A DNA stretch of 64,000 bases. It comes from CAZRHR01 sp964578885. Its GTDB lineage: Bacteria; Bacteroidota; Bacteroidia; CAIKAF01. Position numbers and translations under genes: made by a program. The notes beneath the pieces are model-generated. The model had not been told where the DNA came from. It made no database searches and saw nothing but the letters and a program-made list of their open reading frames with translations. Of the stretch, positions 26,452 to 35,365 are shown piece after piece (positions within the stretch are counted from its first letter, which is position 1; each line of letters begins with the position of its first letter). The stretch lies in NCBI GenBank assembly GCA_964578885.1, contig CAZOEO010000003.1:1-64000 (forward strand), read 5' to 3'.

Positions 26452-28017
26452 TTAAATCTCTTCGCCTCGTTGATCGAACACGTGATATTCCAACATGTGA
26501 AACGTCGTACGCGATTCCAATTGAAGGGGCCTGCCAAGAGATTTCTTCCATTTCCCGAGAAGGGATTTGTCGGAGAAAAGGCCTTTGCCTTGCTTCAGAT
26601 AAGCCTCTACGTAAGGGTGCACCATCAGGGTCATCGGACCGGAAGGTAAATCCCGGCTGGCATTGATAAGTCGGGTTTCAATTTCATCTGCCAACAAAAT
26701 GGAAGATTCAATTTTTCCCGTGCCTGCACAAGCCGGACAAACCTCCGTGGTTTCCATGTGAATCTGTGGCCGTACTCGTTCACGCGTAATTTGAATCAGG
26801 CCAATTTTAGACGGTGGAAGCACGTTATGCTTGGCACGATCATCCTTCATGGCGTCTTTCATTTTCTTATACAGGACCTTACGGTTGTCGGCCTTGTACA
26901 TATCAATAAAGTCCACTACGATGATGCCACCAATATCCCTCAGGCGGAGCTGTCGGGCGATTTCTTCCGCGGCTTCAAGATTGACGGCCAGAGCAGCGGC
27001 TTCCTGAGAATCGCCTGATTTGGTATTATTTCCTGAATTTACATCGATGACATGAAGGGCTTCGGTATGCTCGATAATGAGGTAAGCACCACTTTTCAGA
27101 GGCACATTTTTACCGAACAGCATCTTCACCATACGGTTTACCCCAAAATGTTCCATAATGGGTAAACGCCCTTTGAAGAGTTTTACGGTTTTTTCCCGTT
27201 CGGGGAAATTGGCCAGTGCATATTCACGAATCTGGTCGTAATACACCTGATCGTTTACATAGATATTGTCGAAGGCAAAATCTTTGTTCACCATGTCCCG
27301 TAAAAGGGTGGTGGTGCGATTGAGTTCGCCCAACACTTTAGCGGGTGGATTGGACTCTTTAAGTCCGGCATGAATAGTAGACCACCGCTTTTTTAGGTCT
27401 GCCAAATCTTTTTCTAAGTCTTCCTGGGACTTATGTTCGGCGGCAGTTCGAACAATAATTCCAAAATTCTTGGGTTGTACGGCGGTGAGAATATTTTTCA
27501 ATCGCTCACGTTCTTCTGCATCTCGAATTTTGGTACTAACGGAGACCTTGTCACTAAAAGGTACCAGCACGATATATCGGCCGGGGAAGGAAAGTTCGCA
27601 ACTTAAACGTGGTCCCTTCTGGGAGATGGGTTCTTTGGCAATTTTCACCAATACATGCTGACCGGCTTTGAGCACGTCTGCAATTTTTCCATCTTTTTTG
27701 ATTTGCGGTTCAAACCGAAAATGCTGAAGGGAAGGATGTTTAAGTCGCCCGGCAAGGGTTTCACCAACGAACTTATTCAAAGAGCGTATTTCCGGACCTA
27801 AGTCCAGGTAATGTAAAAAGGCATCCTTTTCGTATCCTACGTCGACGAAAGCGGCGTTCAAGTTGGCGATAACCCGGGTAACCCTGGCTAAATAATAATC
27901 GCCGACATTGAACGCGTAGCTTCGTCTCTCTTTATTTAGTTCGACCAGCTCTTTGTTTTTGAGCTGTGCAATGATAACCTCCTCCGGAGAAACATTGATA
28001 ACTAGATCGTTACTCAC
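26452..28017 (-). CDS. rng: Ribonuclease G/E family endoribonuclease
   Basis: This is the single-strand endoribonuclease for rRNA processing and mRNA decay. An S1 RNA-binding domain (VGDYYLARVTRV...FVDVGYEKDAFLHYLD) covers about residues 35-125. The catalytic DNase I-like subdomain has HVIDVNSGN and GIIVVDFIDM, supplying the two Mg-binding aspartates. The Zn-link CPACAG follows near residue 430. At 521 residues it lacks the long degradosome tail of RNase E, as usual for RNase G. It lies behind the small basic-protein gene in a conserved Bacteroidota order with HU and mutY. Confidence 0.95.
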   Translation of the reverse strand: MSNDLVINVSPEEVIIAQLKNKELVELNKERRSYAFNVGDYYLARVTRVIANLNAAFVDVGYEKDAFLHYLDLGPEIRSLNKFVGETLAGRLKHPSLQHFRFEPQIKKDGKIADVLKAGQHVLVKIAKEPISQKGPRLSCELSFPGRYIVLVPFSDKVSVSTKIRDAEERERLKNILTAVQPKNFGIIVRTAAEHKSQEDLEKDLADLKKRWSTIHAGLKESNPPAKVLGELNRTTTLLRDMVNKDFAFDNIYVNDQVYYDQIREYALANFPEREKTVKLFKGRLPIMEHFGVNRMVKMLFGKNVPLKSGAYLIIEHTEALHVIDVNSGNNTKSGDSQEAAALAVNLEAAEEIARQLRLRDIGGIIVVDFIDMYKADNRKVLYKKMKDAMKDDRAKHNVLPPSKIGLIQITRERVRPQIHMETTEVCPACAGTGKIESSILLADEIETRLINASRDLPSGPMTLMVHPYVEAYLKQGKGLFSDKSLLGKWKKSLGRPLQLESRTTFHMLEYHVFDQRGEEI

Positions 28018-28082
28018 GGTAAGTTGGTTGCTCTTTCCGACATAAGGGCCGGAAAGTCGACTTTCTTAATCTTTCAAGAAGA

Positions 28083-28178
28083 TCAACGATTCTTCTTCTT
28101 GTGACGGTTCTTACGAAGACGTTTTTTACGCTTGTGCGTATTCATCTTGTGCTTCTTGCGTTTTTTACCACTTGGCAT
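28083..28178 (-). CDS. 31-residue Lys/Arg-rich protein, COX24/AURKAIP1-like
   Basis: The tiny frame starts ATG at 28178 and stops at 28083. The product begins MPSGKKRKKHKMNTHKRKKR, and 19 of its 31 residues are Lys or Arg, with five His. I recognise the pattern as the short AURKAIP1/COX24-like protein found throughout Bacteroidota, related to small ribosome-associated proteins of mitochondria. A ribosomal or RNA-binding role is inferred from composition. It lies between rng and the TPR gene on the same strand. Confidence 0.85.
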   Translation of the reverse strand: MPSGKKRKKHKMNTHKRKKRLRKNRHKKKNR

Positions 28179-28190
28179 AATGTGAATTTT

Positions 28191-29042
28191 TTAATGATTT
28201 TCTTGATGTTTCTGTACATCTCTTAGGTAAGCATCAAATTCAGCAAGGGCAGCCGGATCATTCAAAGTGCTTCGAAACACATCGAAAAAGACCATGGCAC
28301 TATCCATATCTCCTTTAGCCACATAAACTTCCCCAATGAAAAAGTTTATCTCCTGCCGGTCTGGATACTTAGCTTGCGCATTGGAATACCAATAGAGCGC
28401 CTTAGAAATTTGCCCCGAAAGTAAGGAAAAATGTCCTAATTGTAAAATTGCTGGTAAGTAATCGGGATTTTTATCTACGACTTCCTTTAACCTGGCAATG
28501 CCTTCCATGGGCGCACCGCCCATTTCTACCATGACAATCCCCAGGTTGGTGTTTAGCTCCGGATCGTCGGGATTGCCTTTTAGCGCTTCCTGAAACGCAC
28601 GTTCTGCTTCCATCAGCGCCCACGTCCGTTCTTCCGGACCGCTCATCATAGCGCCGCTCAAAAACCGATTACCTACTTCCTGCCAAAGCAGTGGATCCAT
28701 CGTTTGTGCTGCACGTTGACTCAGAAAAGCGGCCGCCGCCAATGGCTTCATTTCCATGTCCCAAAAGCGAACCAATTCTTTTAAAAGGCTATCCTTTTCC
28801 GACTCTCCGGATTGGGAAAGGGCAAGTTCCAAGTTATTTAACCTGACCTGAGCAGATGAAGACAATCCTTCACGAGCTTCAGACAAATAGGCCGAAGTCG
28901 CCTCGCCTGTTCCAGAAGCAACCTCCTGTTTACGCGCATGTTCAGGTAAACGAACCGGCAGGGATTGAATCGCCAGGCCTAAAAAAACAGATGACAGTAC
29001 AAGAAGTACTGCCATCTGCCATTTTTTTCGTGCAAAAGACAT
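28191..29042 (-). CDS. TPR-repeat protein with N-terminal membrane anchor
   Basis: The 283-residue product has an uncleaved-looking membrane segment at residues 11-28 after a basic start, then a spacer and at least three tetratricopeptide units (about 140-260; for example PDDPELNTNLGIVMVEMGG and PDYLPAILQLGHFSLLSGQ). TPR arrays bind partner proteins; the partner is unknown. It lies five bases behind HU and 12 bases before the tiny basic-protein gene, a frequently kept arrangement in Bacteroidota. Confidence 0.82.
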   Translation of the reverse strand: MSFARKKWQMAVLLVLSSVFLGLAIQSLPVRLPEHARKQEVASGTGEATSAYLSEAREGLSSSAQVRLNNLELALSQSGESEKDSLLKELVRFWDMEMKPLAAAAFLSQRAAQTMDPLLWQEVGNRFLSGAMMSGPEERTWALMEAERAFQEALKGNPDDPELNTNLGIVMVEMGGAPMEGIARLKEVVDKNPDYLPAILQLGHFSLLSGQISKALYWYSNAQAKYPDRQEINFFIGEVYVAKGDMDSAMVFFDVFRSTLNDPAALAEFDAYLRDVQKHQENH

Positions 29043-29046
29043 GCAA

Positions 29047-29340
29047 TTACTTTTTGCCGGAAGACTTCTTCTTCACCTGAGCCTGAAAAGATTTTGCAGG
29101 TTTGAAGGAGGGAATATTGTGGGCTGGAATTACAATGGTAGTCGCCTTCGAAATGTTCCGACCTTTCTTCTCTGCACGGTGCTTGATGATAAAGCTACCG
29201 AAACCGCGAAGATACACGGGCTGACCAGCAACCAGAGAATCTTTAACGGTTTTCATGAAGGCTTCAACCGTAGCTTGTACTGCTACTTTTTCAATGCCGG
29301 TGTTATCGGCAATCTGATTGACGAGATCCGCTTTGGTCAT
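29047..29340 (-). CDS. HU-family DNA-binding protein
   Basis: This small nucleoid protein bends and packs DNA. TKADLVNQIADNTGIEK and the beta-arm region LRGFGSFIIKHRAEKKGRN are typical, followed by PSFKPAK. The 97-residue protein ends in a lysine-rich tail (QVKKKSSGKK). A good promoter lies upstream. Confidence 0.95.
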   Translation of the reverse strand: MTKADLVNQIADNTGIEKVAVQATVEAFMKTVKDSLVAGQPVYLRGFGSFIIKHRAEKKGRNISKATTIVIPAHNIPSFKPAKSFQAQVKKKSSGKK

Positions 29341-29377
29341 CGCTAATTGGTTTTAATCGATTGGTTAATAAAGTCCC

Positions 29378-29407
29378 CAAAGTTAAGTAGTTTTACAACG
29401 TCTTGAA
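29378..29407 (-). promoter_or_regulatory. Promoter of the HU-TPR-(basic protein)-rng group
   Basis: On the minus strand TAACTTTG (29378-29385) is a perfect -7 element; 19 bases upstream is TTC (29405-29407), a weak form of the -33 TTG. The transcript would have a leader of about 30 bases. Confidence 0.5.
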
Positions 29408-29449
29408 CCTGAACTTACAGGAAAACAACAATATTTAGGATTTTGTTTC

Positions 29450-30499
29450 ATGTCTACTCCCTTTTCAGACCTATTAATTCATTGGTTTTCAAAAAACTGT
29501 AGGGATCTTCCTTGGCGTAACTCCCAGAATCCCTACTATATATGGCTTTCTGAAATTCTACTTCAACAAACCCGGGTCGCACAGGGAACCCCCTACTTTT
29601 ATCGATTCATTGAGGCTTTTCCCACCGTAAAAGACCTTGCAGATGCTCCAGAAGAACTCGTTTTCAAGCTTTGGCAAGGACTTGGCTATTATAATCGGGC
29701 CAGAAACCTGCACGCCGCCGCCCAAATCATGGCCGCCCAAGGCTTTCCAGCTTCCTATGAAGCATGGCTCGCCTTACCTGGTGTCGGCCCCTACACCGCC
29801 GCGGCTGTAGCTTCCATTTGCCTCAACGAACATGTTCCCGCCATAGATGGCAATGTGCTACGGGTCATGGCGCGTTTTATGGCCATTCCGAATGAAATCA
29901 ATCAAAAAGATGGATTAAAGGCCGTTTCTAACGCACTCGATGACCATTTTCAAACCAATCTACCGGGAACGCTCAATGAATCAATGATGGAACTGGGCGC
30001 CATCATCTGCACGCCCAAACAACCTCAATGTGGAATATGCCCCCTGCAATCACTTTGCGCCTGCGGATCGCCGGAAAAAGCAGCAGACTTTCCAAAGAAA
30101 AAAGCCAAAAAGAAACCTGTTCCCCGCTATTTAATCCGTTATTTCTTTTACACCGAAAAAGAAAGTTTGTGGTTTAGAAGATCACAAGGCGATATTTGGG
30201 CCGGACTTTATGATTTGCCAGGAAAAGACTTAAGTACCTTGGAGCATTTTCAGTCCTACGATCCGCTTTCAGATGATTTTTTATCCCTTTTACCGGATTA
30301 TCAACTTCAGAAGTTCCTGGAAATCAAGCACCAACTAACGCACCAGACCTTGTTTATCCGTTTATATCAGGTGGCTTTACCTCAACCTTTTACCCTGCCA
30401 TGGGGACAATGGGAAACACATGAAAAAGTGTTTCACCTGGCTCTGCCCAAGCCGCTGGAAACATGGTTGGAAAAAAATCGTGAATTAGTTGGGGAATAG
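29450..30499 (+). CDS. mutY: Adenine DNA glycosylase MutY
   Basis: MutY removes adenine mispaired with 8-oxoguanine. The helix-hairpin-helix LPGVGPYTAAAVAS (109-122) and catalytic Asp133 in AIDGNV are present, as is Glu35 in SEILLQQT. The [4Fe-4S] ligands C187, C194, C197 and C203 follow the C-x6-C-x2-C-x5-C pattern. The C-terminal NUDIX-like 8-oxoG recognition domain begins near residue 225. Length 349 fits. Its 3' end overlaps that of the convergent TPR gene by 15 bases. Confidence 0.95.
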   Translation: MSTPFSDLLIHWFSKNCRDLPWRNSQNPYYIWLSEILLQQTRVAQGTPYFYRFIEAFPTVKDLADAPEELVFKLWQGLGYYNRARNLHAAAQIMAAQGFPASYEAWLALPGVGPYTAAAVASICLNEHVPAIDGNVLRVMARFMAIPNEINQKDGLKAVSNALDDHFQTNLPGTLNESMMELGAIICTPKQPQCGICPLQSLCACGSPEKAADFPKKKAKKKPVPRYLIRYFFYTEKESLWFRRSQGDIWAGLYDLPGKDLSTLEHFQSYDPLSDDFLSLLPDYQLQKFLEIKHQLTHQTLFIRLYQVALPQPFTLPWGQWETHEKVFHLALPKPLETWLEKNRELVGE

Positions 30500-32308
30500 C
30501 CTCCGATACGCCAGCCTGGCTTCAGCCGCGAAAAGTGAACCCGGGAACTCGGTGAGCAGTCGCTGATACATGGCACCGGCTTCTTCCGGATTTTTCAGGG
30601 GCCCTTCGTACAAACCGGCCAAAGTGAACAAAGCATCGTCGCCTAATATGCCCAATGGCGCGAATTCCAAAATGTGTTGGAGTTTCTGAACGGCTGTGTT
30701 AAAATCGCCCCGCGCCATAGATAATTTGGCATACAACATATCCGCTTCATCCAAAATATCGTCTTGCGGAAAAATGCGGTACAAGGAATCAAGTACCTGT
30801 AAGGCTTCAGGGGTTTTTCCGCAAAAGCCGAGTAAATCAGCGCGGGCATACATGGACAATGCTTGCGCGAGCGAATCATCGCCCAGGTGATCGCCAATCA
30901 AAAGAGACAAAGCCATGGCATCGTTGGCAATCAATTTAGAAGTGGCCGATTTCAGCACTTTTGCCTGAGTTAGTGCCCAGGCAAACTCGCCACGGAAATA
31001 GGACAATCTGGCATTTCGGAATTTTGCTTCTTGCCCCAACACATCATGCGGAAATTGCTTTTCCACTTGCCCATAAAGTAAAGTAGGCTCCCAATAATCG
31101 CCCATAAGAATCAGAATATCCGCTTTCTCCAGCCTTAAGCGCGCCAGTTCATCGGGGGTGGCTCCTCCCCGCGATTCCACCTCCTGCAGTCGCTGAAGCG
31201 CATCAGCAGGACGATGCAATCCGAAAGCCAACAGTCTGGCATGTCTTATTTTGATTTGATTGGCTTGTGGATAAGGACCCAAAAACTCAATCAATGCCTG
31301 ATAATTTGAATCTAAAGTCGCCAGCACTTTAGGCTGTCTTGTCCCTTCCACTTTGATCTTTCTGTCTAACGTTTCCACCAATCCCATTCTTGCATCCAGA
31401 TAATAAGGACCGGAAGGGCCCAAAGACACCACATACTGAAAACCTTGTTGAGCTTCGACAAAAGCATTGTTTTCCAAACAGATACGAGCCAATGGCATCA
31501 TTCTTCCTCCTTCTTCCTTTAGTCTGCGATCCAATGCTCTTGCCTGATTAAACGCCATTTGAAACTCTTTCTCCTGGATAAGCATCCAAAGCAATAAATC
31601 GTTGAAAATGGTCATGTCCGGCTGGCGTTGGCTGGCTTCCTGCAAGGCTTTCTTTAATGCCACGTTCATCGGTGCATCCTTTTTTTCGTCTAAAAGGGTA
31701 GTCACTACATTCTGAATGGCATTGAACTCCAATGGATAAGTTCGAAGCATAGAAATCACTTGCTCCGCCACCAACGCGGTTTGACCGTTGGCCTGCGCCA
31801 TTTCAATTTTTCGGAAGCCCAATACCGGTGAAAAGCCGAGCACTTCCTCCGCACGTTCATAAATTTTGACGGCTTTGTTCACGTCGCCGGCACGAGAAAA
31901 AAGCTGGGCCAATTCGTCCATTGGCTCGAAAGCCGGCGGAAGATCCCGAAGCATGAGTTCAAAATACTTCTCCCCCTTTTTCTCCCCTTCCACCAGACCG
32001 GTCAAGCGATACACATCATATCGATAAGTCATGTCCTGGGCGAAGCGTTTGGATTGTTTTTGTGCTAGTTTCAGCGCCTCCTTGGGTTCACCCAATTCTA
32101 TAAGACAAGTGAGATAACGTTCGAAGAAAGAGCGGTTCCGTGGTTGATATTGGTGAAAACGCTCGTAAAATCGGATGGCTTTGTCATACTCTTTTTTATT
32201 GTAAAAAGATTCTGCCATAAGCACTTCCTGATCGGTCTGGGCAAACACATGTGCCTGCGTTCCCGTCCAGATAACCAAAGCAATAAGCCAACCGAGGATT
32301 TTTTGCAT
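30485..32308 (-). CDS. Large secreted or periplasmic TPR-repeat protein
   Basis: The 607-residue protein has a signal peptide (about 1-23, ending HVFA-Q) and is helical throughout, with TPR-like units recognisable at the start (MAESFYNKKEYDKAIRFYER), middle and end (LFTLAGLYEGPLKNPEEAG, AGAMYQRLLTEFPGSLFAAEARL). It may act as a scaffold in the periplasm or outer membrane; the sequence shows no enzyme domain. Its start touches the serS stop, so the two are probably co-transcribed. Confidence 0.8.
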   Translation of the reverse strand: MQKILGWLIALVIWTGTQAHVFAQTDQEVLMAESFYNKKEYDKAIRFYERFHQYQPRNRSFFERYLTCLIELGEPKEALKLAQKQSKRFAQDMTYRYDVYRLTGLVEGEKKGEKYFELMLRDLPPAFEPMDELAQLFSRAGDVNKAVKIYERAEEVLGFSPVLGFRKIEMAQANGQTALVAEQVISMLRTYPLEFNAIQNVVTTLLDEKKDAPMNVALKKALQEASQRQPDMTIFNDLLLWMLIQEKEFQMAFNQARALDRRLKEEGGRMMPLARICLENNAFVEAQQGFQYVVSLGPSGPYYLDARMGLVETLDRKIKVEGTRQPKVLATLDSNYQALIEFLGPYPQANQIKIRHARLLAFGLHRPADALQRLQEVESRGGATPDELARLRLEKADILILMGDYWEPTLLYGQVEKQFPHDVLGQEAKFRNARLSYFRGEFAWALTQAKVLKSATSKLIANDAMALSLLIGDHLGDDSLAQALSMYARADLLGFCGKTPEALQVLDSLYRIFPQDDILDEADMLYAKLSMARGDFNTAVQKLQHILEFAPLGILGDDALFTLAGLYEGPLKNPEEAGAMYQRLLTEFPGSLFAAEARLAYRRLFPN

Positions 32309-33582
32309 TACCAGTCTAAACGTTGAAAACGGGTGTAGGGTTGCAGCACTTCCGGAACAAAGATGCCACGCTCGTCCTGGTATTGTTCGAGCAAAGCAGC
32401 CAGCACCCTGGGCAATGCCAGAGAACTACCATTTAATGTAGCCAAAGGAGCCGTTTTTCCTTCTTTCCCTTTGTATCGTAATTTCAGACGATTCGCCTGA
32501 AAACCTTCAAAATTAGACACGGAACTAATTTCAAGCCAGCGCTGCTGTGCAGCACTCCAAACCTCAAAATCGTAAGTAATGGCCGAGGCAAACCCCATGT
32601 CGCCGCCACATAATTTCAGGATTCGGTAGGAAAGCCCAAGTGAAGCCACCAGTTTCTCCACATGTTGAACCATTTCTTCCAAGGCCGCATCCGCCATCTC
32701 AGGACTTGTCACCTGCACAATTTCCACTTTATCAAACTGATGTAGCCGGTTTAGGCCACGTACATCTTTTCCATAAGATCCGGCTTCTCTGCGGAAGCAG
32801 GGCGTGTAGCCCGTCATTTTTACAGGAAGTGCAGATTCGGGTAAAATGACATCGCGAAAAATATTGGTTAAAGGGACTTCTGCGGTAGGAATCAGATAAA
32901 GGTCATCCTCTCCCACATGATACATTTGCCCTTCTTTATCGGGCAACTGTCCGGTTCCGAAACCGGAATCGGCATTGACCATATGGGGCACCTGAAATTC
33001 GGTGTAACCGGCGGCAGTATTGAAATCCAGAAAATACTGAATAAGGGCGCGTTGCAATCTTGCACCGGCACCTTTGTAAACGGGAAAACCCGCACCCGTA
33101 ATTTTCACACCCAGCGCGAAGTCGATTAATTGCAAAGCATCTGCAACTTCCCAGTGAGGTTTATTTACCGGCATTTGCTCTGGTGAGGGTCCACCAGCAC
33201 GAACTTGCAGATTGTCTTCAGCAGACCTTCCCGGAGGCACGGCAAGCTGAGGAGCGTTAGGAATGGTAATGAGAAACTGTTGCAGTGCCTCCTCCGCTTC
33301 ACTCACTTGCTTTTCCAGGGAAGCCACTTTATCTTTTAAAAGAGCAGATTCAGTTTTCAGGTGTTGGGCAACATCCGTTTGTCCGGCACGCATGGCCTCA
33401 CCAACTTGTTTTGAATTGAGGTTCAGCGCAGACTTTTCCGCTTCAAATTGTGCAAGGGCATGGCGATGGGCGCTATCCAGGGAAAGCACCTGTTCTACCA
33501 GCGCCTTTCCGTCCAGGTTACGGAGTTGAAGTCGTTGAGCGGCCAGCTCTGGCTGTTGTCTGAAAAATGAAAGATGCAACAT
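32308..33582 (-). CDS. serS: Seryl-tRNA synthetase
   Basis: SerS charges tRNA-Ser. The N-terminal coiled-coil tRNA-binding arm covers about residues 30-105. Class II motif 2 is FRREAGSYGKDVRGL with HQFDKVE. Motif 3 lies in LNGSSLALPRVLAALLEQYQ. Length 424 is typical. A terminator-like hairpin at 33612-33639 separates it from rpmA. Confidence 0.96.
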   Translation of the reverse strand: MLHLSFFRQQPELAAQRLQLRNLDGKALVEQVLSLDSAHRHALAQFEAEKSALNLNSKQVGEAMRAGQTDVAQHLKTESALLKDKVASLEKQVSEAEEALQQFLITIPNAPQLAVPPGRSAEDNLQVRAGGPSPEQMPVNKPHWEVADALQLIDFALGVKITGAGFPVYKGAGARLQRALIQYFLDFNTAAGYTEFQVPHMVNADSGFGTGQLPDKEGQMYHVGEDDLYLIPTAEVPLTNIFRDVILPESALPVKMTGYTPCFRREAGSYGKDVRGLNRLHQFDKVEIVQVTSPEMADAALEEMVQHVEKLVASLGLSYRILKLCGGDMGFASAITYDFEVWSAAQQRWLEISSVSNFEGFQANRLKLRYKGKEGKTAPLATLNGSSLALPRVLAALLEQYQDERGIFVPEVLQPYTRFQRLDW

Positions 33583-33611
33583 AATATGATATAAAGGCTG
33601 GATAAAAATAA

Positions 33612-33639
33612 AAACTCCCGACCGAATGGAGGGGAGTTT
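33612..33639 (-). terminator. Terminator after rpmA
   Basis: AAACTCCC and GGGAGTTT (33612-33619, 33632-33639) form an eight-pair stem with a 12-base loop; on the minus strand it is followed by a T-rich run, in the 76-base gap before serS. Confidence 0.65.
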
Positions 33640-33658
33640 ACCAAATAATATGCGATTC

Positions 33659-33922
33659 TTATTGGGCGTCCTGTGGAATCACAGAAACATAAGAACGATT
33701 GTTCTTGCGCTTTTTAAACTGAACGATACCATCGGAGAGGGCGAAAAGGGTGTGGTCTTTACCCATACCAACATTTACACCTGCATTGTGACGGGTTCCG
33801 CGCTGACGAACAATGATATTTCCAGCGATGGCAGCCTGTCCTCCATATATTTTGATACCAAGTCTTTTGCTTTCTGATTCGCGTCCGTTCTTAGAACTAC
33901 CGACGCCTTTCTTATGTGCCAT
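33659..33922 (-). CDS. rpmA: 50S ribosomal protein L27
   Basis: The 87-residue protein has the L27 pattern MAHKKGVGSSKNGRESESKR, GGQAAIAGNIIVRQRGT and GKDHTLFAL. The N-terminus begins directly with the mature AHKKG form, as in Gram-negative bacteria. It follows rplU by 45 bases. Confidence 0.97.
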   Translation of the reverse strand: MAHKKGVGSSKNGRESESKRLGIKIYGGQAAIAGNIIVRQRGTRHNAGVNVGMGKDHTLFALSDGIVQFKKRKNNRSYVSVIPQDAQ

Positions 33923-33967
33923 GAGATGATTTTTTGAGCGTTATTATAAAAGAAGTTTGCACCAAAA

Positions 33968-34282
33968 TTACTTGGCTGCAATACCTTCAATCTGGATTTT
34001 GGTGAAAGATTGGCGGTGACCATTCAGTTTCTGGTAACCTTTTCTACGTTTCTTTTTGAAAACGATGACTTTATCACCTTTCACGTGCGCCAGAACTTTG
34101 GCACTGATGGCAGCACCATCGATAACGGGAGCGCCTACAGTCACTTTTCCTTTGTCCTCAATCAGCATGACTTGATCAAAGGACACTTTAGCGCCTTCTT
34201 TTTCCTGAAGACGATGAACGTAGATTTCCTGATTCTTTTCGACCTTAAATTGTTGGCCTGCGATATTAACGATAGCGTACAT
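33968..34282 (-). CDS. rplU: 50S ribosomal protein L21
   Basis: The 104-residue product begins MYAIVNIAGQQFKVEKNQ and ends with KRRKGYQKLNGHRQSFTKIQI, both characteristic of L21. The ATG at 34282 is chosen because the longer frame upstream adds unrelated residues and would run through the promoter. Confidence 0.97.
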   Translation of the reverse strand: MYAIVNIAGQQFKVEKNQEIYVHRLQEKEGAKVSFDQVMLIEDKGKVTVGAPVIDGAAISAKVLAHVKGDKVIVFKKKRRKGYQKLNGHRQSFTKIQIEGIAAK

Positions 34283-34320
34283 GGCGCGATTTGAATTTCG
34301 AATTCTTATAAATGGGAGGG

Positions 34321-34351
34321 CAAAATTAATCCTTTCAATTGAGTTTTCAAA
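34321..34351 (-). promoter_or_regulatory. Promoter of rplU-rpmA
   Basis: On the minus strand TTTG (34348-34351), a 19-base spacer and TAATTTTG (34321-34328) match the Bacteroidota consensus in sequence and spacing. The predicted leader is about 30 bases. Confidence 0.75.
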
Positions 34352-34394
34352 CACCTACTGTGAATTTCTTTGTAAAAATACAGAAACACACAGA

Positions 34395-34937
34395 TCAATA
34401 GCTGAATGCAGGTGTTACAATGACGAACTCTAACCGTTCATTTACAGCCGCCCATTTCTGTCTGGTGGCTGGATCTGGAATCATTTTGATTAAATAATCA
34501 GGAATGATGGGAAACGCCGCACCGCCTGCACCTGCACGAATGCGGTGAGATGAAATCCCTTTACGAATCAGATAATCCCGTACAACAGATGCCCTAAGAC
34601 GGTCTAATCGACCTAAGGAAGACGCCCGGGCGGAGTCAGAAAAACACATTCTGACTTCCATCCGAAGATTAGGAAACAGTTGCATCGTTTTGGCCACACT
34701 GTCTAAAGTGGAAATTTGATCACCAACCAAATCGAAACCATCCGTAACAAAGATTGGTTGTCTGGTTCTGAAAACGGTACCACGGGCAAACTCTGATCCA
34801 TCTAAGCGAAACTCCTCGGATTTTCGTTCTCGATAAACAGAATCAATGGCGCCAAAAATGGAAACCACCTGTGGCTGCGCTTGCAGAGAGGACCAAACCA
34901 GACCCAAGATCAGGAGAGGCCACCAGTTTTTTTTCAT
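34395..34937 (-). CDS. Exported OmpA-like C-terminal domain protein
   Basis: A signal peptide (about 1-20, ending SLQAQ) precedes a single OmpA-like peptidoglycan-binding type fold: LRMEVRMCFSDSARAS, LGRLDRLRASVVRDYLIRKGI and SSHRIRAGAGG match its second half, and the ending VNERLEFVIV the last strand. At 180 residues it has no beta-barrel. It may attach to the cell wall; no partner is evident. Confidence 0.75.
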   Translation of the reverse strand: MKKNWWPLLILGLVWSSLQAQPQVVSIFGAIDSVYRERKSEEFRLDGSEFARGTVFRTRQPIFVTDGFDLVGDQISTLDSVAKTMQLFPNLRMEVRMCFSDSARASSLGRLDRLRASVVRDYLIRKGISSHRIRAGAGGAAFPIIPDYLIKMIPDPATRQKWAAVNERLEFVIVTPAFSY

Positions 34938-34963
34938 GCAGAGTTGGACTTATAAAAAGAATG

Positions 34964-35038
34964 TGGGTTGTACCGGATTCGAACCGATGACCTCTACCCT
35001 GTCAAGGTAGCGCTCTAAACCAGCTGAGCTAACAACCC
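34964..35038 (-). tRNA. tRNA-Val (anticodon GAC)
   Basis: The 75-base minus-strand gene folds into a standard cloverleaf: acceptor stem GGGTTGT/ACAACCC, D stem GCTC/GAGC, anticodon stem CTACC/GGTAG with loop TTGACAG, and T loop TTCGAAT. The anticodon GAC reads GUC valine codons. The 3' CCA is not encoded. Confidence 0.95.
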
Positions 35039-35353
35039 AAGGCTACAAAACTAAGAATAACAGCCATGAAAGACAAAATAAAAGCGTAAAAGATACCAAT
35101 ATCACCACGGCGAGTTGTGGCTTAAAACACGTTCAAAACAATCTTATTCTAAAAAATCAAACGACTGATTTCAGTCCTTTAAATTGTTCCTAGAAGCGCT
35201 ACAAACCATAGTAATTAAAAGGTTAAGTCATCCTGAACATGGGAGATAGGACAATCATTCTTCTTTTAAAATCTTACGTATTGAAGATTAAAGTTGTATA
35301 CTTAAAGTGAATTATATTATCTTCGCATATCCAAGTCTTATTTAAAGTTAAAC
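35039..35353. other. A/T-rich intergenic region upstream of the giant PKD gene
   Basis: Only the predicted promoter at 35294-35325 stands out; no gene or repeat is visible. Confidence 0.5.
35294..35325 (+). promoter_or_regulatory. Promoter of the PKD surface protein gene
   Basis: TTG (35294-35296), a 21-base spacer and TATCTTCG (35318-35325, one mismatch to TAnnTTTG) lie about 40 bases before the start codon. Confidence 0.5.
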
Positions 35354-35365
35354 GTGGACAAATTC

